Positions 27,155 to 35,937 of a stretch of DNA of 64,000 nt are shown piece after piece. Made by a program: the position numbers and the translations under genes. The stretch comes from Streptomyces kaniharaensis (GTDB lineage: Bacteria > Actinomycetota > Actinomycetes > Streptomycetales > Streptomycetaceae). The notes below the pieces were generated by a model. That model was not told the DNA's origin and did no database searches. It saw nothing but the letters and a program-made list of their open reading frames with translations. Each line of letters starts with the position of its first letter. Position 1 is the first letter of the stretch. Location: contig NZ_WBOF01000001.1 in NCBI RefSeq assembly GCF_009569385.1, positions 1,798,001-1,862,000 on the forward strand, given 5' to 3'.

Positions 27155-28099
27155 TCAGGCGGCGTCGGTCAGCTCGCGGGCCTGCTTGACGTCGTCGGCC
27201 ATCCGGTCCAGCAGCGCCTCGATGGAGTCGAACTTCTCCATCCCGCGCAGGTAGGCCAGGAAGTCCACGGCCACGTGCAGCCCGTACAGGTCCAGGCCGA
27301 CCCGGTCGATGGCGTACGCCTCGACGGTGCGCGCGGTGCCGTCGAAGGTCGGGTTGGTGCCCACCGAGATCGCGGCCGGCATCCTCTCGCCGTCGGCGGT
27401 CAGCCAGCCCGCGTACACGCCGTCGGCCGGGATCGCGCTGTGCGGCACGGTCTCCACGTTGGCGGTCGGGTAGCCGAGCTCCCGGCCGCGCTGCGCCCCG
27501 CGCACCACGACGCCCTCGACCCGGTGCGGCCGGCCCAGCACCTCGCCGGCCCCGGCCACGTCACCCGCCTCGACCAGCCGCCGGGTCAGGGTGGACGAGA
27601 ACGGCTCGCCCGCCCCGGCCGTGCCGCGCACCTGCAGGTCGACCACCTCGACGTCGAATCCGGCCGCCCGGCCCAGCTCGGTGAGCAGCGCCACATCGCC
27701 GGCCGCCCGGTGCCCGAAGCGGAAGTTGGGGCCCTCGATGACGGTCCGCGCGTGCAGCGCGTCCACCAGCACCTGCTGCACGAAGGTCTCCGGCGACTCC
27801 TGGGACAGCTCCGGGGTGAACGGCAGCACCAGCACGGCGTCCACGCCGAGGCCCTCGATCAGCTCGGCGCGGCGCGCCTGCGGGGCGAGCAGCGCGGGGT
27901 GGCTGCCCGGGCGGATGACCTCGCGTGGGTGCGGGTCGAAGGTCACGACCACCGAGAGGAGGCCGAGTTCGCGGGCGCGGTCGACCGCCCGACCGATGAT
28001 CAGCTGATGTCCGCGGTGCACACCGTCGAACGAACCGATGGTGACGACGCTGCGTCCCCAGTCACCGGGGATCTCCTCCAGGCCACGCCAGCGCTGCAC
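27155..28099 (-). CDS. ribF: Bifunctional riboflavin kinase / FMN adenylyltransferase
   Basis: Converts riboflavin to FMN and FMN to FAD in the cytoplasm. The 314-residue product has the N-terminal nucleotidyltransferase domain (GSFDGVHRGHQLII near residues 22-35, then TFDPHPREV). The C-terminal riboflavin kinase domain has GRELGYPTANVE near 207-218 and the following VYAGWL strand. The start is GTG 28099, with AAGGAG upstream. It is the last gene of the rimP-to-ribF string, and its downstream terminator has been disrupted by the IS30 insertion, so its mRNA may now read antisense into the element. No FMN riboswitch was seen upstream. Confidence 0.96.
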   Translation of the reverse strand: MQRWRGLEEIPGDWGRSVVTIGSFDGVHRGHQLIIGRAVDRARELGLLSVVVTFDPHPREVIRPGSHPALLAPQARRAELIEGLGVDAVLVLPFTPELSQESPETFVQQVLVDALHARTVIEGPNFRFGHRAAGDVALLTELGRAAGFDVEVVDLQVRGTAGAGEPFSSTLTRRLVEAGDVAGAGEVLGRPHRVEGVVVRGAQRGRELGYPTANVETVPHSAIPADGVYAGWLTADGERMPAAISVGTNPTFDGTARTVEAYAIDRVGLDLYGLHVAVDFLAYLRGMEKFDSIEALLDRMADDVKQARELTDAA

Positions 28100-28139
28100 C
28101 CTGACCGCTCCTTGTTCCGTACGGCGCGTACCTTCTGTA

Positions 28140-28155
28140 CGCTCAAACGCTCAAA
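28140..28155 (-). repeat. Tandem 8-bp repeat in the ribF leader
   Basis: Two exact copies of TTTGAGCG (minus strand) lie back to back, about 40-55 bp upstream of the ribF start and just past the stop of the frameshifted gene. They contain TTGAGC elements that could act as -35 hexamers, though no good -10 follows. Confidence 0.4.
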
Positions 28156-28165
28156 ACCCGAACCC

Positions 28166-28809
28166 CTATAGCGTGCCATGTGTCTGCCCCTGCTCAGGCA
28201 CCGGAATACGGGTTGAGCGCACCGCCGGGGCCCCGGCCCGCCCGAGCACGGCCCGCTCCGCCTCGGCGGCGGCGTACTGCGGGTCCCGCCCGGCCGCCAC
28301 CAGGCCCGCATCCGGACCAGCCGGGGCCGTCCGGCGGGGTCGGTACGGCGTCCTGCGGACACTGGACGAGCAGGTGCGCGAACCCCGCCGAGCGGCCGGC
28401 GCTGCGCACCAGCGCCTCGTCCACGGCCGGCAGCACCGGCGTCACGCGGGCCAGCACCGCGCGGGCCCGGGCGGGCTTCTCGGCCGCGCAGTGCTCGGCC
28501 AGTCGCTCCACGGCGGCGGTCAGCACCACCGGGTCGGTCTCGGCGGCGAGCAGGGTGTCCAGCCGGACCGGCTGCGCGCCGACCCGCCCGCCGTGCCTCC
28601 GGCAGCGCCTCGAACCCGCCCGCCTGCTCGGCCCGTTCGGCGATACGGGCGGCCAACTGGTCCAGCAGCGGGCGGTGTTCGGCGACGTCCGGGCTGGCGG
28701 CCAGCCCGGCGGCGAGCAACCGGGCCGCCCACCAGGCCGGTTCGCGGATCCGGAGCAGGTAGCGCTCCGGGTCGCCCGCCACCCCATAGCCGTCCAGGAA
28801 TCCCGGCAT
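28166..28809 (-). pseudogene. Frameshifted conserved gene between truB and ribF (unknown function)
   Basis: Three successive reading frames each look coding. Frame A runs from ATG 28809 (MPGFLDGYGVAGDPERYLLR, with GGAGGG upstream) to about 28590. Frame B (RLDTLLAAETDPVVLTAAVERLAEHC) runs to about 28335. Frame C (GLVAAGRDPQYAAAEAERAVLG) runs to a TAG at 28166. Both switches are in the same direction, and removing two bases gives one 213-codon gene. The first switch lies in a GGCGGGCGGG tract (28580-28596) and the second near 28325-28345. The product is alpha-helical, possibly with HEAT-like repeats. Either the gene is inactivated here or the sequence has two single-base errors; I cannot tell which. 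Confidence 0.6.
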
Positions 28810-28963
28810 GCGCCCGCCCTCCAGTGCAGGGCCGGGCGGGGCGGGAGCGGACCCGCCGCGGCGACCTGCTCGCCGTCCGGGAGCCTGCCCGCCGGGACGG
28901 CGGAGCGACCGTGCCCACGCCGCTCACCACGGGCGTTCACCTCGCGCGCTCGCTGGAACGAGT

Positions 28964-28993
28964 GAACCCCCGCCGGGATCCCGACGGGGGTTC
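28964..28993 (-). terminator. Hairpin terminator after truB
   Basis: Outer 9-bp arms (28964-28972 with 28985-28993 approximately) enclose a smaller GGGATCCC palindrome. It starts about 20 nt past the truB stop. An A-run follows it on the plus strand, so on the truB transcript the U-run precedes the stem rather than following it. Confidence 0.55.
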
Positions 28994-29013
28994 GAAAAAA
29001 GCTCAGCCGGACG

Positions 29014-29943
29014 TCAGCCGACGAAGACCGCCACCGGCTTCGCCTGCCCGCCGGTCTCCTCCACCAGGGCCAGGAAGCGGCCGTCTGGCCCGAACGCCGC
29101 GATCGGCCCGTCCACGCCGAGCCCGGGCGCCTTGAGCCGGGCGCCGTGCGACAGCTTCTCGGCCTGTCCGGCGTCGAGGTCCCAGCGCGGGAAGGCCGCC
29201 GCCGCCGCGTCAGCGATCGGCAGCACCTCCAGCCCCGTGGCGGAGTCGCCGGTCACGGCGGCCTCCAGCTGTTCCAGGGTGCGGGCCGACTCCACCCCGT
29301 ACGGCCCGACCTTGGTCCGCCGCAGCGCGGTGAGATGGCCGCCGACGCCCAGCCCGGCGCCGAGGTCCCGGGCCAGCGCCCGGATGTAGGTGCCGGAGGA
29401 GCACTCGACGGTCACGTCCAGGTCGATCACCGGCGTGCCGTCCTCGGCGACCGCGGCGCGCTGCTGGTGCACGGTGAAGGAGTGGATCGTGGTCGGCCGC
29501 GCCGCCAGCTCGAAGTCCTCGCCCTCGCGCACCCGCGCGTACGACCGCTTGCCGTCGATCTTGATCGCGCTGACCTTCGACGGCACCTGCATGATCTCGC
29601 CGGTGAGCGCCGCGATCCCGGCCTCGATCGACTCCCGGCTCACCCCGTCGGCCGGGGTGGAGGAGGTGACCTCGCCCTCCCGGTCGTCGGTGACGGTGGT
29701 CTGGCCGAGCCGGATGGTCGCCTCGTACGTCTTGGCGGTGAGCATCAGGTGGCCGAGCAGCCGGGTGGCCCGCTCGACGCCGATCACCAGCACGCCGGTG
29801 GCCATCGGGTCCAGCGTGCCGGCGTGGCCGACCTTCCGCGTCCCGGCCAGCCACCGCATCTTGGCGACGACCCCGTGCGAGGTGATGCCCTCGGGCTTGT
29901 CGACGATCACCAGGCCGTCCGGGCCGGTGCCTTTGCGCTTCAT
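29014..29943 (-). CDS. truB: tRNA pseudouridine(55) synthase
   Basis: Makes pseudouridine 55 in the T-psi-C loop of tRNAs. The 309-residue protein has the catalytic aspartate at residue 45 in GHAGTLDPMATGVL, the upstream KPEGITSHGVV motif, the central KTYEATIRLG segment and a C-terminal PUA-like region. The start is ATG 29943; a TTG directly before it is possible but unnecessary. It follows the DHH phosphoesterase gene across a 53-bp spacer made of 18-bp repeats. A hairpin closes the transcript before the frameshifted gene. Confidence 0.96.
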   Translation of the reverse strand: MKRKGTGPDGLVIVDKPEGITSHGVVAKMRWLAGTRKVGHAGTLDPMATGVLVIGVERATRLLGHLMLTAKTYEATIRLGQTTVTDDREGEVTSSTPADGVSRESIEAGIAALTGEIMQVPSKVSAIKIDGKRSYARVREGEDFELAARPTTIHSFTVHQQRAAVAEDGTPVIDLDVTVECSSGTYIRALARDLGAGLGVGGHLTALRRTKVGPYGVESARTLEQLEAAVTGDSATGLEVLPIADAAAAAFPRWDLDAGQAEKLSHGARLKAPGLGVDGPIAAFGPDGRFLALVEETGGQAKPVAVFVG

Positions 29944-29955
29944 CAAGTTCTTTCT

Positions 29956-29999
29956 CTGAAAGGATGATCAGCCCTGAACGGATGATCAGGAGATGATCA
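29956..29999 (-). repeat. 18-bp tandem repeat in the truB leader
   Basis: Two copies of an 18-bp unit (29956-29973 and 29974-29991) agree at 15 of 18 positions. A partial third copy covers the TGA stop of the upstream gene. Each copy contains the palindrome TGATCA. Confidence 0.6.
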
Positions 30000-31115
30000 A
30001 CTTACCGGCCGCAGCGCGCCCCGGAAGCGCTCGACCACGGTGGCCACGTCCTCCCGGGCGCTGAACCCGGCCGCGTAGACGTGCCCCCCGCCACCCAGCT
30101 CGGCGCAGGCCGCGGCGACGTCCACCGCGCCCTTGGAGCGCGAGGAACCGCGCAGCGTGCCGTCCGGGTCCTGCTTGAGCACCAGCGCGACCTCGGCCTC
30201 GGCCGGGCGGCGCAGGATGTCGATCAGCCCCTCGATCTCCTCGACCGTGACGCCGAACAGCACCAGGTCCTGGTACGGCACCCAGGTCCACACCAGGCCC
30301 AGCCCGCCGGCCGCGTCCGGCTCGTAGACGGCCCGGTCGAGGGCGCCCGCGAGCACCTTGAGGTAGCCGAAGGAGGAGGTGTCCCACAGCTGCCTGGAGA
30401 TCAGGTCGTGCCGGATGCCGGTGGCCAGCAGCCGCCCGGCGAGTTCGTGGGTGGCGGGCGTGGTGGCCCGGTACTTGAACGAGCCGGTGTCGGTGGCGAC
30501 CCCGGTGTAGAGGCAGGTGGCCAGGTCCTGGTCGAGTTCGACGCCGAGCCGGCGCAGCAGCTCGTCGACCAGCACGGCGGTGGCCGGCGCGGTCGGGTCG
30601 ATCAACTGGTGCGTGCCGAAGCCCGGGTTGGAGGCGTGGTGGTCGAAGACCACCAGGACGGGCGCGGCGAAGGCCTTGTCGTGCAGCAGGCCGAGCCGGC
30701 TCTGCGCGGCCACGTCGAAGCAGAGCACCAACTCGGGGTGGTCGGGCACCTCGGAGGCCGGCACGATCAGCTCCTGGCCGGGCAGGAAGGCCAGCGACTC
30801 GGGCACCACCTGCGGGTCGTCGCCGAACGACACCCGCACCTCGTGGCCGAGTCCGCGCAGCGCCAGCGCCGCCGCCAGCGCGGAGCCCAGCGCGTCGCCG
30901 TCCGGGCAGATGTGGCAGATCACGTCGATCGTGCGGGCGCGCCCGATCTCCGCCACCACCTGCTGCCAGACCAGCTCGAACCCGCTCTCCTCGGCGCGCG
31001 GCCCCGGAAGCACCGTGCCCGGAAGCACCGCGAGGGCACCCTCCACCGTGCTGGTGGAGGACGCCCCCGTGGTCGAACCGGCTTGCGAGGCGGCCTCCGC
31101 CGGCTCAGCCGTCAT
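29997..31115 (-). CDS. DHH/DHHA1 phosphoesterase, NrnA-like oligoribonuclease / pAp phosphatase
   Basis: Members degrade very short RNAs (nanoRNA) and dephosphorylate 3'-phosphoadenosine 5'-phosphate. The 372-residue protein has metal-binding motifs CHICPDGDALGSALA (Asp72, Asp74), CFDVA (Asp134), FDHH (158-160) and the C-terminal DHHA1 glycine motif GGGGHVYAAGF. An N-terminal Ser/Thr-rich extension of about 45 residues is less conserved. The start ATG 31115 lies 2 nt after the rbfA stop. The link with rbfA and truB is the standard actinobacterial order, and it couples RNA turnover with ribosome maturation. Confidence 0.9.
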   Translation of the reverse strand: MTAEPAEAASQAGSTTGASSTSTVEGALAVLPGTVLPGPRAEESGFELVWQQVVAEIGRARTIDVICHICPDGDALGSALAAALALRGLGHEVRVSFGDDPQVVPESLAFLPGQELIVPASEVPDHPELVLCFDVAAQSRLGLLHDKAFAAPVLVVFDHHASNPGFGTHQLIDPTAPATAVLVDELLRRLGVELDQDLATCLYTGVATDTGSFKYRATTPATHELAGRLLATGIRHDLISRQLWDTSSFGYLKVLAGALDRAVYEPDAAGGLGLVWTWVPYQDLVLFGVTVEEIEGLIDILRRPAEAEVALVLKQDPDGTLRGSSRSKGAVDVAAACAELGGGGHVYAAGFSAREDVATVVERFRGALRPVS

Positions 31116-31117
31116 GA

Positions 31118-31561
31118 CTACTCGTCCTCGTCGTCACGCTCGGACGCCGGGACCTTGTACGGGTCCGCGTCGCCGGCGTAGGTCGCCCCCGCGGCCGCCG
31201 TGCGCACGGCGGCGTCGGAGGTCCGGGCCCGGTCGAGCAGGTCGTCGATGTTCCGGGCGTTCTCCGGCAGGGCGTCCGCGACGAAGGTCAGCGACGGGGT
31301 GAAGCGCACCCCGGTCTGCTTGCCGACCTCCGAGCGGAGCACGCCCTTGGCGCTCTCCAGCGCGGCCGCGGTGGCCTGGCGCTCGGTCTCGTCACCGAAG
31401 ACGGTGTAGAAGACGGTGGCCTCGCGCAGGTCGCCGGTCACCCGGGTGTCGGTGATGGTCACGAACCCGAGCCTCGGGTCCTTGATCCGCCGCTCCAGGG
31501 TCTGGGCGACGACCACCTGGATACGGTCGGCGAGCTTGCGCGCCCTTGCGGTGTCGGTCAC
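31118..31561 (-). CDS. rbfA: 30S ribosome-binding factor A
   Basis: A cold-shock-associated factor that binds immature 30S subunits near the 5' end helix of 16S rRNA. The 147-residue product has the single KH-like fold: [39 protein letters not shown], followed by [27 protein letters not shown]. The C-terminus has an acidic tail. The start is GTG 31561, with GAGGAGG 5 nt upstream; upstream in-frame codons are not coding-like. It is flanked by a DUF503 gene and the DHH phosphoesterase gene in the infB cluster. Confidence 0.95.
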   Translation of the reverse strand: MTDTARARKLADRIQVVVAQTLERRIKDPRLGFVTITDTRVTGDLREATVFYTVFGDETERQATAAALESAKGVLRSEVGKQTGVRFTPSLTFVADALPENARNIDDLLDRARTSDAAVRTAAAGATYAGDADPYKVPASERDDEDE

Positions 31562-31714
31562 GTTGCCTCCTCGTGCAGTGGGCCCGGCACCCGGGCGAGC
31601 TGCGCACCCGTCGGGGCCCACGCCCCAAAGTACCGGCCCGCGCCCGGCCTTGCGGGCGCTCTGGGTCCTGATCTGTGTGAGAACGGCGACTTCCGCCGGA
31701 CGCCCCCACGGCTC

Positions 31715-32011
31715 TCACTCGTCGTCGTCGTTGTGGTAGCGCCTCCTCGCGGCGAGGAGCTGCACCTCGGGGCGGCCGGCGACCAACCGCTCACAGCTGT
31801 CCAGGATCTCGGTGACGTATCCGGCGTCGCCGGACACCACCGCGAGGCCGATCTCGGCCCGGCGGTGCAGATCCTGGTTCCCGGTCTCGGCAGCGCACAC
31901 GCTGTACTTGCGCTGCAGTTCGGCCACGATGGGCCGCACGATCGAACGCTTCTCCTTGAGCGAGTGGACGTCGCCCAGCAGCAGGTCGAAGGTGAGTGTT
32001 CCCACGAACAT
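31715..32011 (-). CDS. DUF503 (YlxP-like) family protein
   Basis: A 98-residue small alpha/beta protein with the family opening MFVGTLTFDLLLGDVHSLKEKRSIVRPIVAELQRKY and the strand GLAVVSGDAGYVTEIL. Its function is unproven, though relatives sit between infB and rbfA in many Gram-positive genomes and are thought to act in ribosome maturation. The start is ATG 32011 with only a weak ribosome-binding sequence. The strong infB terminator lies upstream (32109-32151), so this gene may depend on read-through. Confidence 0.9.
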   Translation of the reverse strand: MFVGTLTFDLLLGDVHSLKEKRSIVRPIVAELQRKYSVCAAETGNQDLHRRAEIGLAVVSGDAGYVTEILDSCERLVAGRPEVQLLAARRRYHNDDDE

Positions 32012-32108
32012 GTATGACAGGTCTCGCCGACCTGGAAGGCCTCGGAGGACAGCCCGGAACCGGGCTGACGCTGCGACATTTGACTACCCCGGACCCTACA
32101 CAGCGAGA

Positions 32109-32151
32109 CCGGGGCCGGTCGACGGAAATTCCATCCGTCGACCGGCCCCGG
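32109..32151 (-). terminator. Hairpin terminator after infB
   Basis: A perfect 18-bp stem (32109-32126 with 32134-32151) and 7-nt loop start 11 nt past the infB stop. It is one of the strongest hairpins in the window. Confidence 0.75.
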
Positions 32152-32161
32152 CTGACACCGA

Positions 32162-35100
32162 CTAGGCGCGCGGCTTCTCGCGCATCTCGTAGGTCTCGAT
32201 GATGTCGTCGACCTTGATGTCGTTGAACGACCCCAGGGTGACACCGGCCTCGAAGCCCTCGCGGACCTCGGTCGCGTCGTCCTTGAAGCGGCGCAGACCC
32301 TCGATGGAGAGGTTCTCCGCCACGACCTTGCCGTCGCGCAGCAGGCGGGCCTTGGCGTTGCGGCGGATGATGCCGTCGCGGACCAGGACACCGGCGATGT
32401 TGCCGAACTTGGAGGAGCGGAAGACCTCGCGGATCTCCGCGGCGCCGAGGCGCACCTCCTCGTACTCCGGCTTGAGCATGCCCTTGAGGGCGTTCTCGAT
32501 CTCCTCGATCGCCTGGTAGATGACCGAGTAGTACCGGACGTCCACGCCTTCCTTCTCGGCCGCGGTACGCGCACGGCCTTCGGCGCGCACGTTGAAGCCG
32601 ATGATGATGGCGTCCGAGCCCATCGCCAGGTCGACGTCGGACTCGGTGATCGCACCGACGCCGCGGTGCAGCACCCGGAGCTCGACCTCCTCGCCCACGT
32701 CCAGCTTGACCAGGGCGTCCTCGAGGGCCTCGACCGAACCGGAGACGTCACCCTTGATGATGAGGTTGAGCTGCTCGATGGAGCCGGCGGCGATGGCCTT
32801 GTCCAGGTCCTCCAGGGACACCCGGACCCGACGCTGCGCGAAGGCGGCGTTGCGGTCGCGGGCCGAGCGCTTCTCGGCGATCTGGCGGGCGGTGCGGTCC
32901 TCGTCGACGACGATGAAGCTGTCGCCGGCGCGGGGCACCGAGGTCAGACCGAGCAGCAGCACCGGGCGGGACGGACCGGCCTCGGTGAGGCTCTTGCCGT
33001 TCTCGTCCAGCATCGCGCGGACGCGGCCGTAGGCGTCGCCCACGACGATCGAGTCACCGACGCGGAGCGTACCGCGCTGCACGAGCACGGTCGCCATGGC
33101 GCCGCGGCCCTTGTCGAGGTGGGCCTCGATGGCGATACCCTGCGCGTCCTGCTCGGGGTTGGCCCGCAGGTCGAGCGAGGCGTCCGCGGTCAGGACCACG
33201 GCCTCCAGCAGCTGGTCGATGTGCAGACCCTGGCGCGCGGAGATGTCGACGAACATGGTGTCGCCGCCGTACTCCTCGGCCACCAGGCCGAACTCGGTCA
33301 GCTGGCCACGGACCTTGGTCGGGTCCGCGCCCTCGACGTCGATCTTGTTGACGGCGACCACGATCGGCACACCCGCGGCCTTGGCGTGGTTCAGCGCCTC
33401 GACCGTCTGCGGCATGACACCGTCGTTGGCCGCGACCACCAGGATCGCGATGTCGGTGGACTTGGCACCACGGGCACGCATGGCGGAGAACGCCTCGTGA
33501 CCCGGGGTGTCCAGGAAGGTGATCGGACGCTGCTCGCCGTTCACCTCGGTGACGACCTGGTAGGCACCGATGTGCTGGGTGATGCCACCGGCCTCGCCGG
33601 CCACCACGTTGGACTTGCGGATGGCGTCCAGCAGGCGGGTCTTACCGTGGTCGACGTGACCCATGACGGTGACGACCGGCGGGCGCGGAGCCAGCTGGTC
33701 CTCGTCGCCCTCGTCGGCACCGAAGTCGATGTCGAACGACTCCAGCAGCTCGCGGTCCTCGTCGTCCCGGCTGACGATCTCCAGGACGAAGCCCATCTCG
33801 CCGGCCAGCAGCTCGAGGGTCGCGTCGGAGACCGACTGGGTCGCGGTGACCATCTCACCGAGGTTGAACATCACCGAGACGAGCGCGGCCGGGTTGGCGT
33901 TGATCTTCTCGGCGAAGTCCGTCAGCGAGGCACCACGCGACAGCCGGACCGTCTGGCCGTTGCCGCGGGGCAGCATCACGCCGCCGACGGACGGGGCCTG
34001 CATGGCCTCGTACTCCTGGCGCTTCGCCCGCTTCGACTTGCGGCCACGCGCCGGACGGCCACCGGGGCCGCGACCGAACGCACCCTGCGTGCCACCACGG
34101 GCACCCGGGCCACCCGGACGACCGCCGAAGCCACCCGGACGGGCGCCGCCGAAGCCGCCGCCACCACCCGGAGCACCGCCACCCGGACGCGGGCCGCCGA
34201 AGCCGCCACCGGCCGGACGCGAGCCCGGACCGGCCGGACGGCCCTGGAAGCCCGGACGGGCACCACCCGGAGCACCGGGACGGCCGCCGGGGCCACCCGG
34301 ACCACGGCCACCCGGACCCGGACGCGGGCCCGGAGCCGGACGCTGCGGCATCATGCCCGGGTTCGGACGCGGCATGCCGGACGGGGTCGGCCCGCCGGGA
34401 CGCGGCGCGGCCGGACGCGGCATGCCGTCGGGACGCGGAGCACCACCCGGACGGGGAGCACCGGCACCCGGAGCACCCTGGGCACCCGGACGCGGCGCGC
34501 CACCCGGACGGGGCGCACCGGCACCCGGAGCACCCTGGGCACCCGGACGCGGCGCGCCACCCGGACGCGGAGCACCGCCACCCTGGGCACCCGGACGCGC
34601 AGCGCCACCCGGACGCGGAGCACCGCCACCCTGGCCGCCCTGACCGGCCGGACGCGCACCCGGCGCAGCCTGACGGCGGTCGCCGGGGCGGGCCATGCCG
34701 GTGGCGCTGCCCGAGGTGAACGGGTTGTTGCCCGGACGCGGACCGGCCGGACGCGGGCCCGGACGGGCACCGCCGGCGGCCGGGCCGCCCGAGCGCGGGG
34801 CCTGGGCGGCCGGACGCGGGGCGTCACCGGCCGGAGCCGGCGAGGAGAACTCGGCCGCGGGCGCGGCCGGGGCCGCCGGAGCGGCGGGACGCGCGGCCGG
34901 GCGCGGGCCCGGAGTCGGCGCACCCGGCTTCGGGGCGGCGGGGGCGGCGGCGGAGGCCGCAGCGGTCGTGGCCGCGGGGCCTGCGGCCGGTGTAGGACGG
35001 GGACCAGGGGTCGCGCCAGGGCGCGGACCCGGGGTCGGGGCACCCGGCTTGGGGGCACCCTGGCCGGCGGCGGCGCCACCGGCGGGGGAGGGCGCCGCGG

Positions 35101-35302
35101 TCTTCCGCGGGCCCGGCTTGGCAGCGGAACCACCACCGGTGGGTGCCACACCAAGCGCGTCAGTCAGCTTGCGCACGACCGGCGCCTCGATCGTCGAGGA
35201 CGCCGAACGGACGAACTCACCGAGCTCGGTGAGCTTGGCCATGACGGCCTTGCTCTCCAAGCCAAGCTCCTTGGCGAGTTCGTAAACCCGGACCTTAGCC
35301 AC
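32162..35302 (-). CDS. infB: Translation initiation factor IF-2
   Basis: A GTPase that brings initiator fMet-tRNA to the 30S subunit and promotes subunit joining. The product has 1046 residues. A short N-terminal IF2-N fold ([21 protein letters not shown]) is followed by a very long Gly/Pro/Arg-rich low-complexity region (about 60-430) with a 19-residue tandem repeat, then a basic linker. The G domain has G1 GHVDHGKT at 548-555, DTPGHEAF and NKID; domains II-IV close the protein. The start is GTG 35302 with AGGAG upstream. The leader contains 11-bp repeats and two hairpins, suggesting regulated expression. Confidence 0.97.
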   Translation of the reverse strand: MAKVRVYELAKELGLESKAVMAKLTELGEFVRSASSTIEAPVVRKLTDALGVAPTGGGSAAKPGPRKTAAPSPAGGAAAGQGAPKPGAPTPGPRPGATPGPRPTPAAGPAATTAAASAAAPAAPKPGAPTPGPRPAARPAAPAAPAAPAAEFSSPAPAGDAPRPAAQAPRSGGPAAGGARPGPRPAGPRPGNNPFTSGSATGMARPGDRRQAAPGARPAGQGGQGGGAPRPGGAARPGAQGGGAPRPGGAPRPGAQGAPGAGAPRPGGAPRPGAQGAPGAGAPRPGGAPRPDGMPRPAAPRPGGPTPSGMPRPNPGMMPQRPAPGPRPGPGGRGPGGPGGRPGAPGGARPGFQGRPAGPGSRPAGGGFGGPRPGGGAPGGGGGFGGARPGGFGGRPGGPGARGGTQGAFGRGPGGRPARGRKSKRAKRQEYEAMQAPSVGGVMLPRGNGQTVRLSRGASLTDFAEKINANPAALVSVMFNLGEMVTATQSVSDATLELLAGEMGFVLEIVSRDDEDRELLESFDIDFGADEGDEDQLAPRPPVVTVMGHVDHGKTRLLDAIRKSNVVAGEAGGITQHIGAYQVVTEVNGEQRPITFLDTPGHEAFSAMRARGAKSTDIAILVVAANDGVMPQTVEALNHAKAAGVPIVVAVNKIDVEGADPTKVRGQLTEFGLVAEEYGGDTMFVDISARQGLHIDQLLEAVVLTADASLDLRANPEQDAQGIAIEAHLDKGRGAMATVLVQRGTLRVGDSIVVGDAYGRVRAMLDENGKSLTEAGPSRPVLLLGLTSVPRAGDSFIVVDEDRTARQIAEKRSARDRNAAFAQRRVRVSLEDLDKAIAAGSIEQLNLIIKGDVSGSVEALEDALVKLDVGEEVELRVLHRGVGAITESDVDLAMGSDAIIIGFNVRAEGRARTAAEKEGVDVRYYSVIYQAIEEIENALKGMLKPEYEEVRLGAAEIREVFRSSKFGNIAGVLVRDGIIRRNAKARLLRDGKVVAENLSIEGLRRFKDDATEVREGFEAGVTLGSFNDIKVDDIIETYEMREKPRA
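34461..34574 (-). repeat. 57-bp in-frame tandem repeat in infB
   Basis: Two almost identical 57-bp copies (34461-34517, 34518-34574) encode a 19-residue unit, [19 protein letters not shown] in one register. Degenerate copies lie on both sides. Copy number is a likely site of strain variation. Confidence 0.7.
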
Positions 35303-35360
35303 TTCACTCCTGTCTATGAGTCCGGGGGGTCTCGTCCGCCGGACTGTCGCTACTTCATGG

Positions 35361-35415
35361 GCGTACCCATCGCGTACTCATCGCGTACTCATCGAGTGCT
35401 CATCGCAATCTCGAC
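35361..35415 (-). repeat. 11-bp tandem repeats in the infB leader
   Basis: Four copies of an 11-bp unit (minus-strand consensus GATGAGTACGC), followed by a degenerate fifth, lie about 60-115 bp upstream of infB. Each unit contains ATGA, which chains four-codon mini-ORFs (ATG AGT ACG CGA TGA) by overlapping stop and start codons. Confidence 0.65.
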
Positions 35416-35447
35416 CTACTTCCACATCGCGAGGTACCTGACTGGTG

Positions 35448-35512
35448 GCACGGCGCGCGGCTGCCCGCGCGCTGTGCTTGTTGCGGTGGTTCTCCGCCGC
35501 GTGAAGCGGCGG
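35448..35512 (-). promoter_or_regulatory. Two hairpins between ylxR and infB
   Basis: One stem of 13 bp with one G-U pair (35448-35460 with 35465-35477) and one perfect 7-bp stem (35494-35500 with 35506-35512) lie between the ylxR stop and the 11-bp repeats. They may terminate or attenuate transcription into infB. Confidence 0.5.
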
Positions 35513-35549
35513 CCGTCGCGGGCGGCCCCACCGGACGGGCCTGAGGGAC

Positions 35550-35849
35550 TCAGGACGCCGGGGTGTCGCCTGCCCGCTCCTCGAGGTACTCGCGGAGCCG
35601 GTCCGTGTCGAGTGTGCCCTGGAGCCGGAAGGCCCGGGGGAACGCCCGGCGGCGGACCGCGAGGTCGAGGCAGGCCGGATCGGGATGCACGTGCGCGCCC
35701 CGGCCCGGCAGTGCGCCACGGGGATCGGGGACGCAGACGCCCTCGACCGCCGTGACACGCAACAGCTGGTGCTTGGCCGCGCGCTTGCGGCAGCCCACGC
35801 AGGTGCGTTCAGGGCGTACCCGGACATGCGTCCGGCCAGACGAAGGCAA
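35550..35849 (-). CDS. ylxR: YlxR (DUF448) family RNA-binding protein
   Basis: A small nucleoid/RNA-associated protein of the nusA-infB operon. The 99-residue reading has the family signature [18 protein letters not shown] and, 30 residues later, [28 protein letters not shown], with the GRGA motif. I choose TTG 35849 because GGAGGGG lies 5 nt upstream and residues before it are not family-like. An in-frame ATG at 35951 would overlap nusA by 14 nt and add 34 residues. In Bacillus and other species YlxR has been linked to RNase P and transcription control; its role in this organism is unproven. Confidence 0.88.
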   Translation of the reverse strand: MPSSGRTHVRVRPERTCVGCRKRAAKHQLLRVTAVEGVCVPDPRGALPGRGAHVHPDPACLDLAVRRRAFPRAFRLQGTLDTDRLREYLEERAGDTPAS

Positions 35850-35937
35850 GTCTACCCCTCCGAAGGGACATGGCGCCGCCCTACCGGCCCCGAGGGGACC
35901 GGCCGGGACGCTCCGACCAACACCGACCACCCGCCGC

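Noticed and set aside
27155..28193. FMN riboswitch upstream of ribF
   Set aside because: The short space before ribF shows no conserved RFN-element segments; only a tandem 8-bp repeat is present.
28964..29000. Canonical U-tailed terminator for truB
   Set aside because: The A/T-run lies on the wrong side of the hairpin for the truB transcript, so only the hairpin is claimed.
35361..35415. CRISPR array
   Set aside because: The repeats are 11 bp and contiguous, without spacers; no cas genes are present.
32666..35755. 1029-codon plus-strand open frame opposite infB
   Set aside because: Runs across infB and its leader, with repetitive Arg/Thr/Gly composition; no start signal and no domain.
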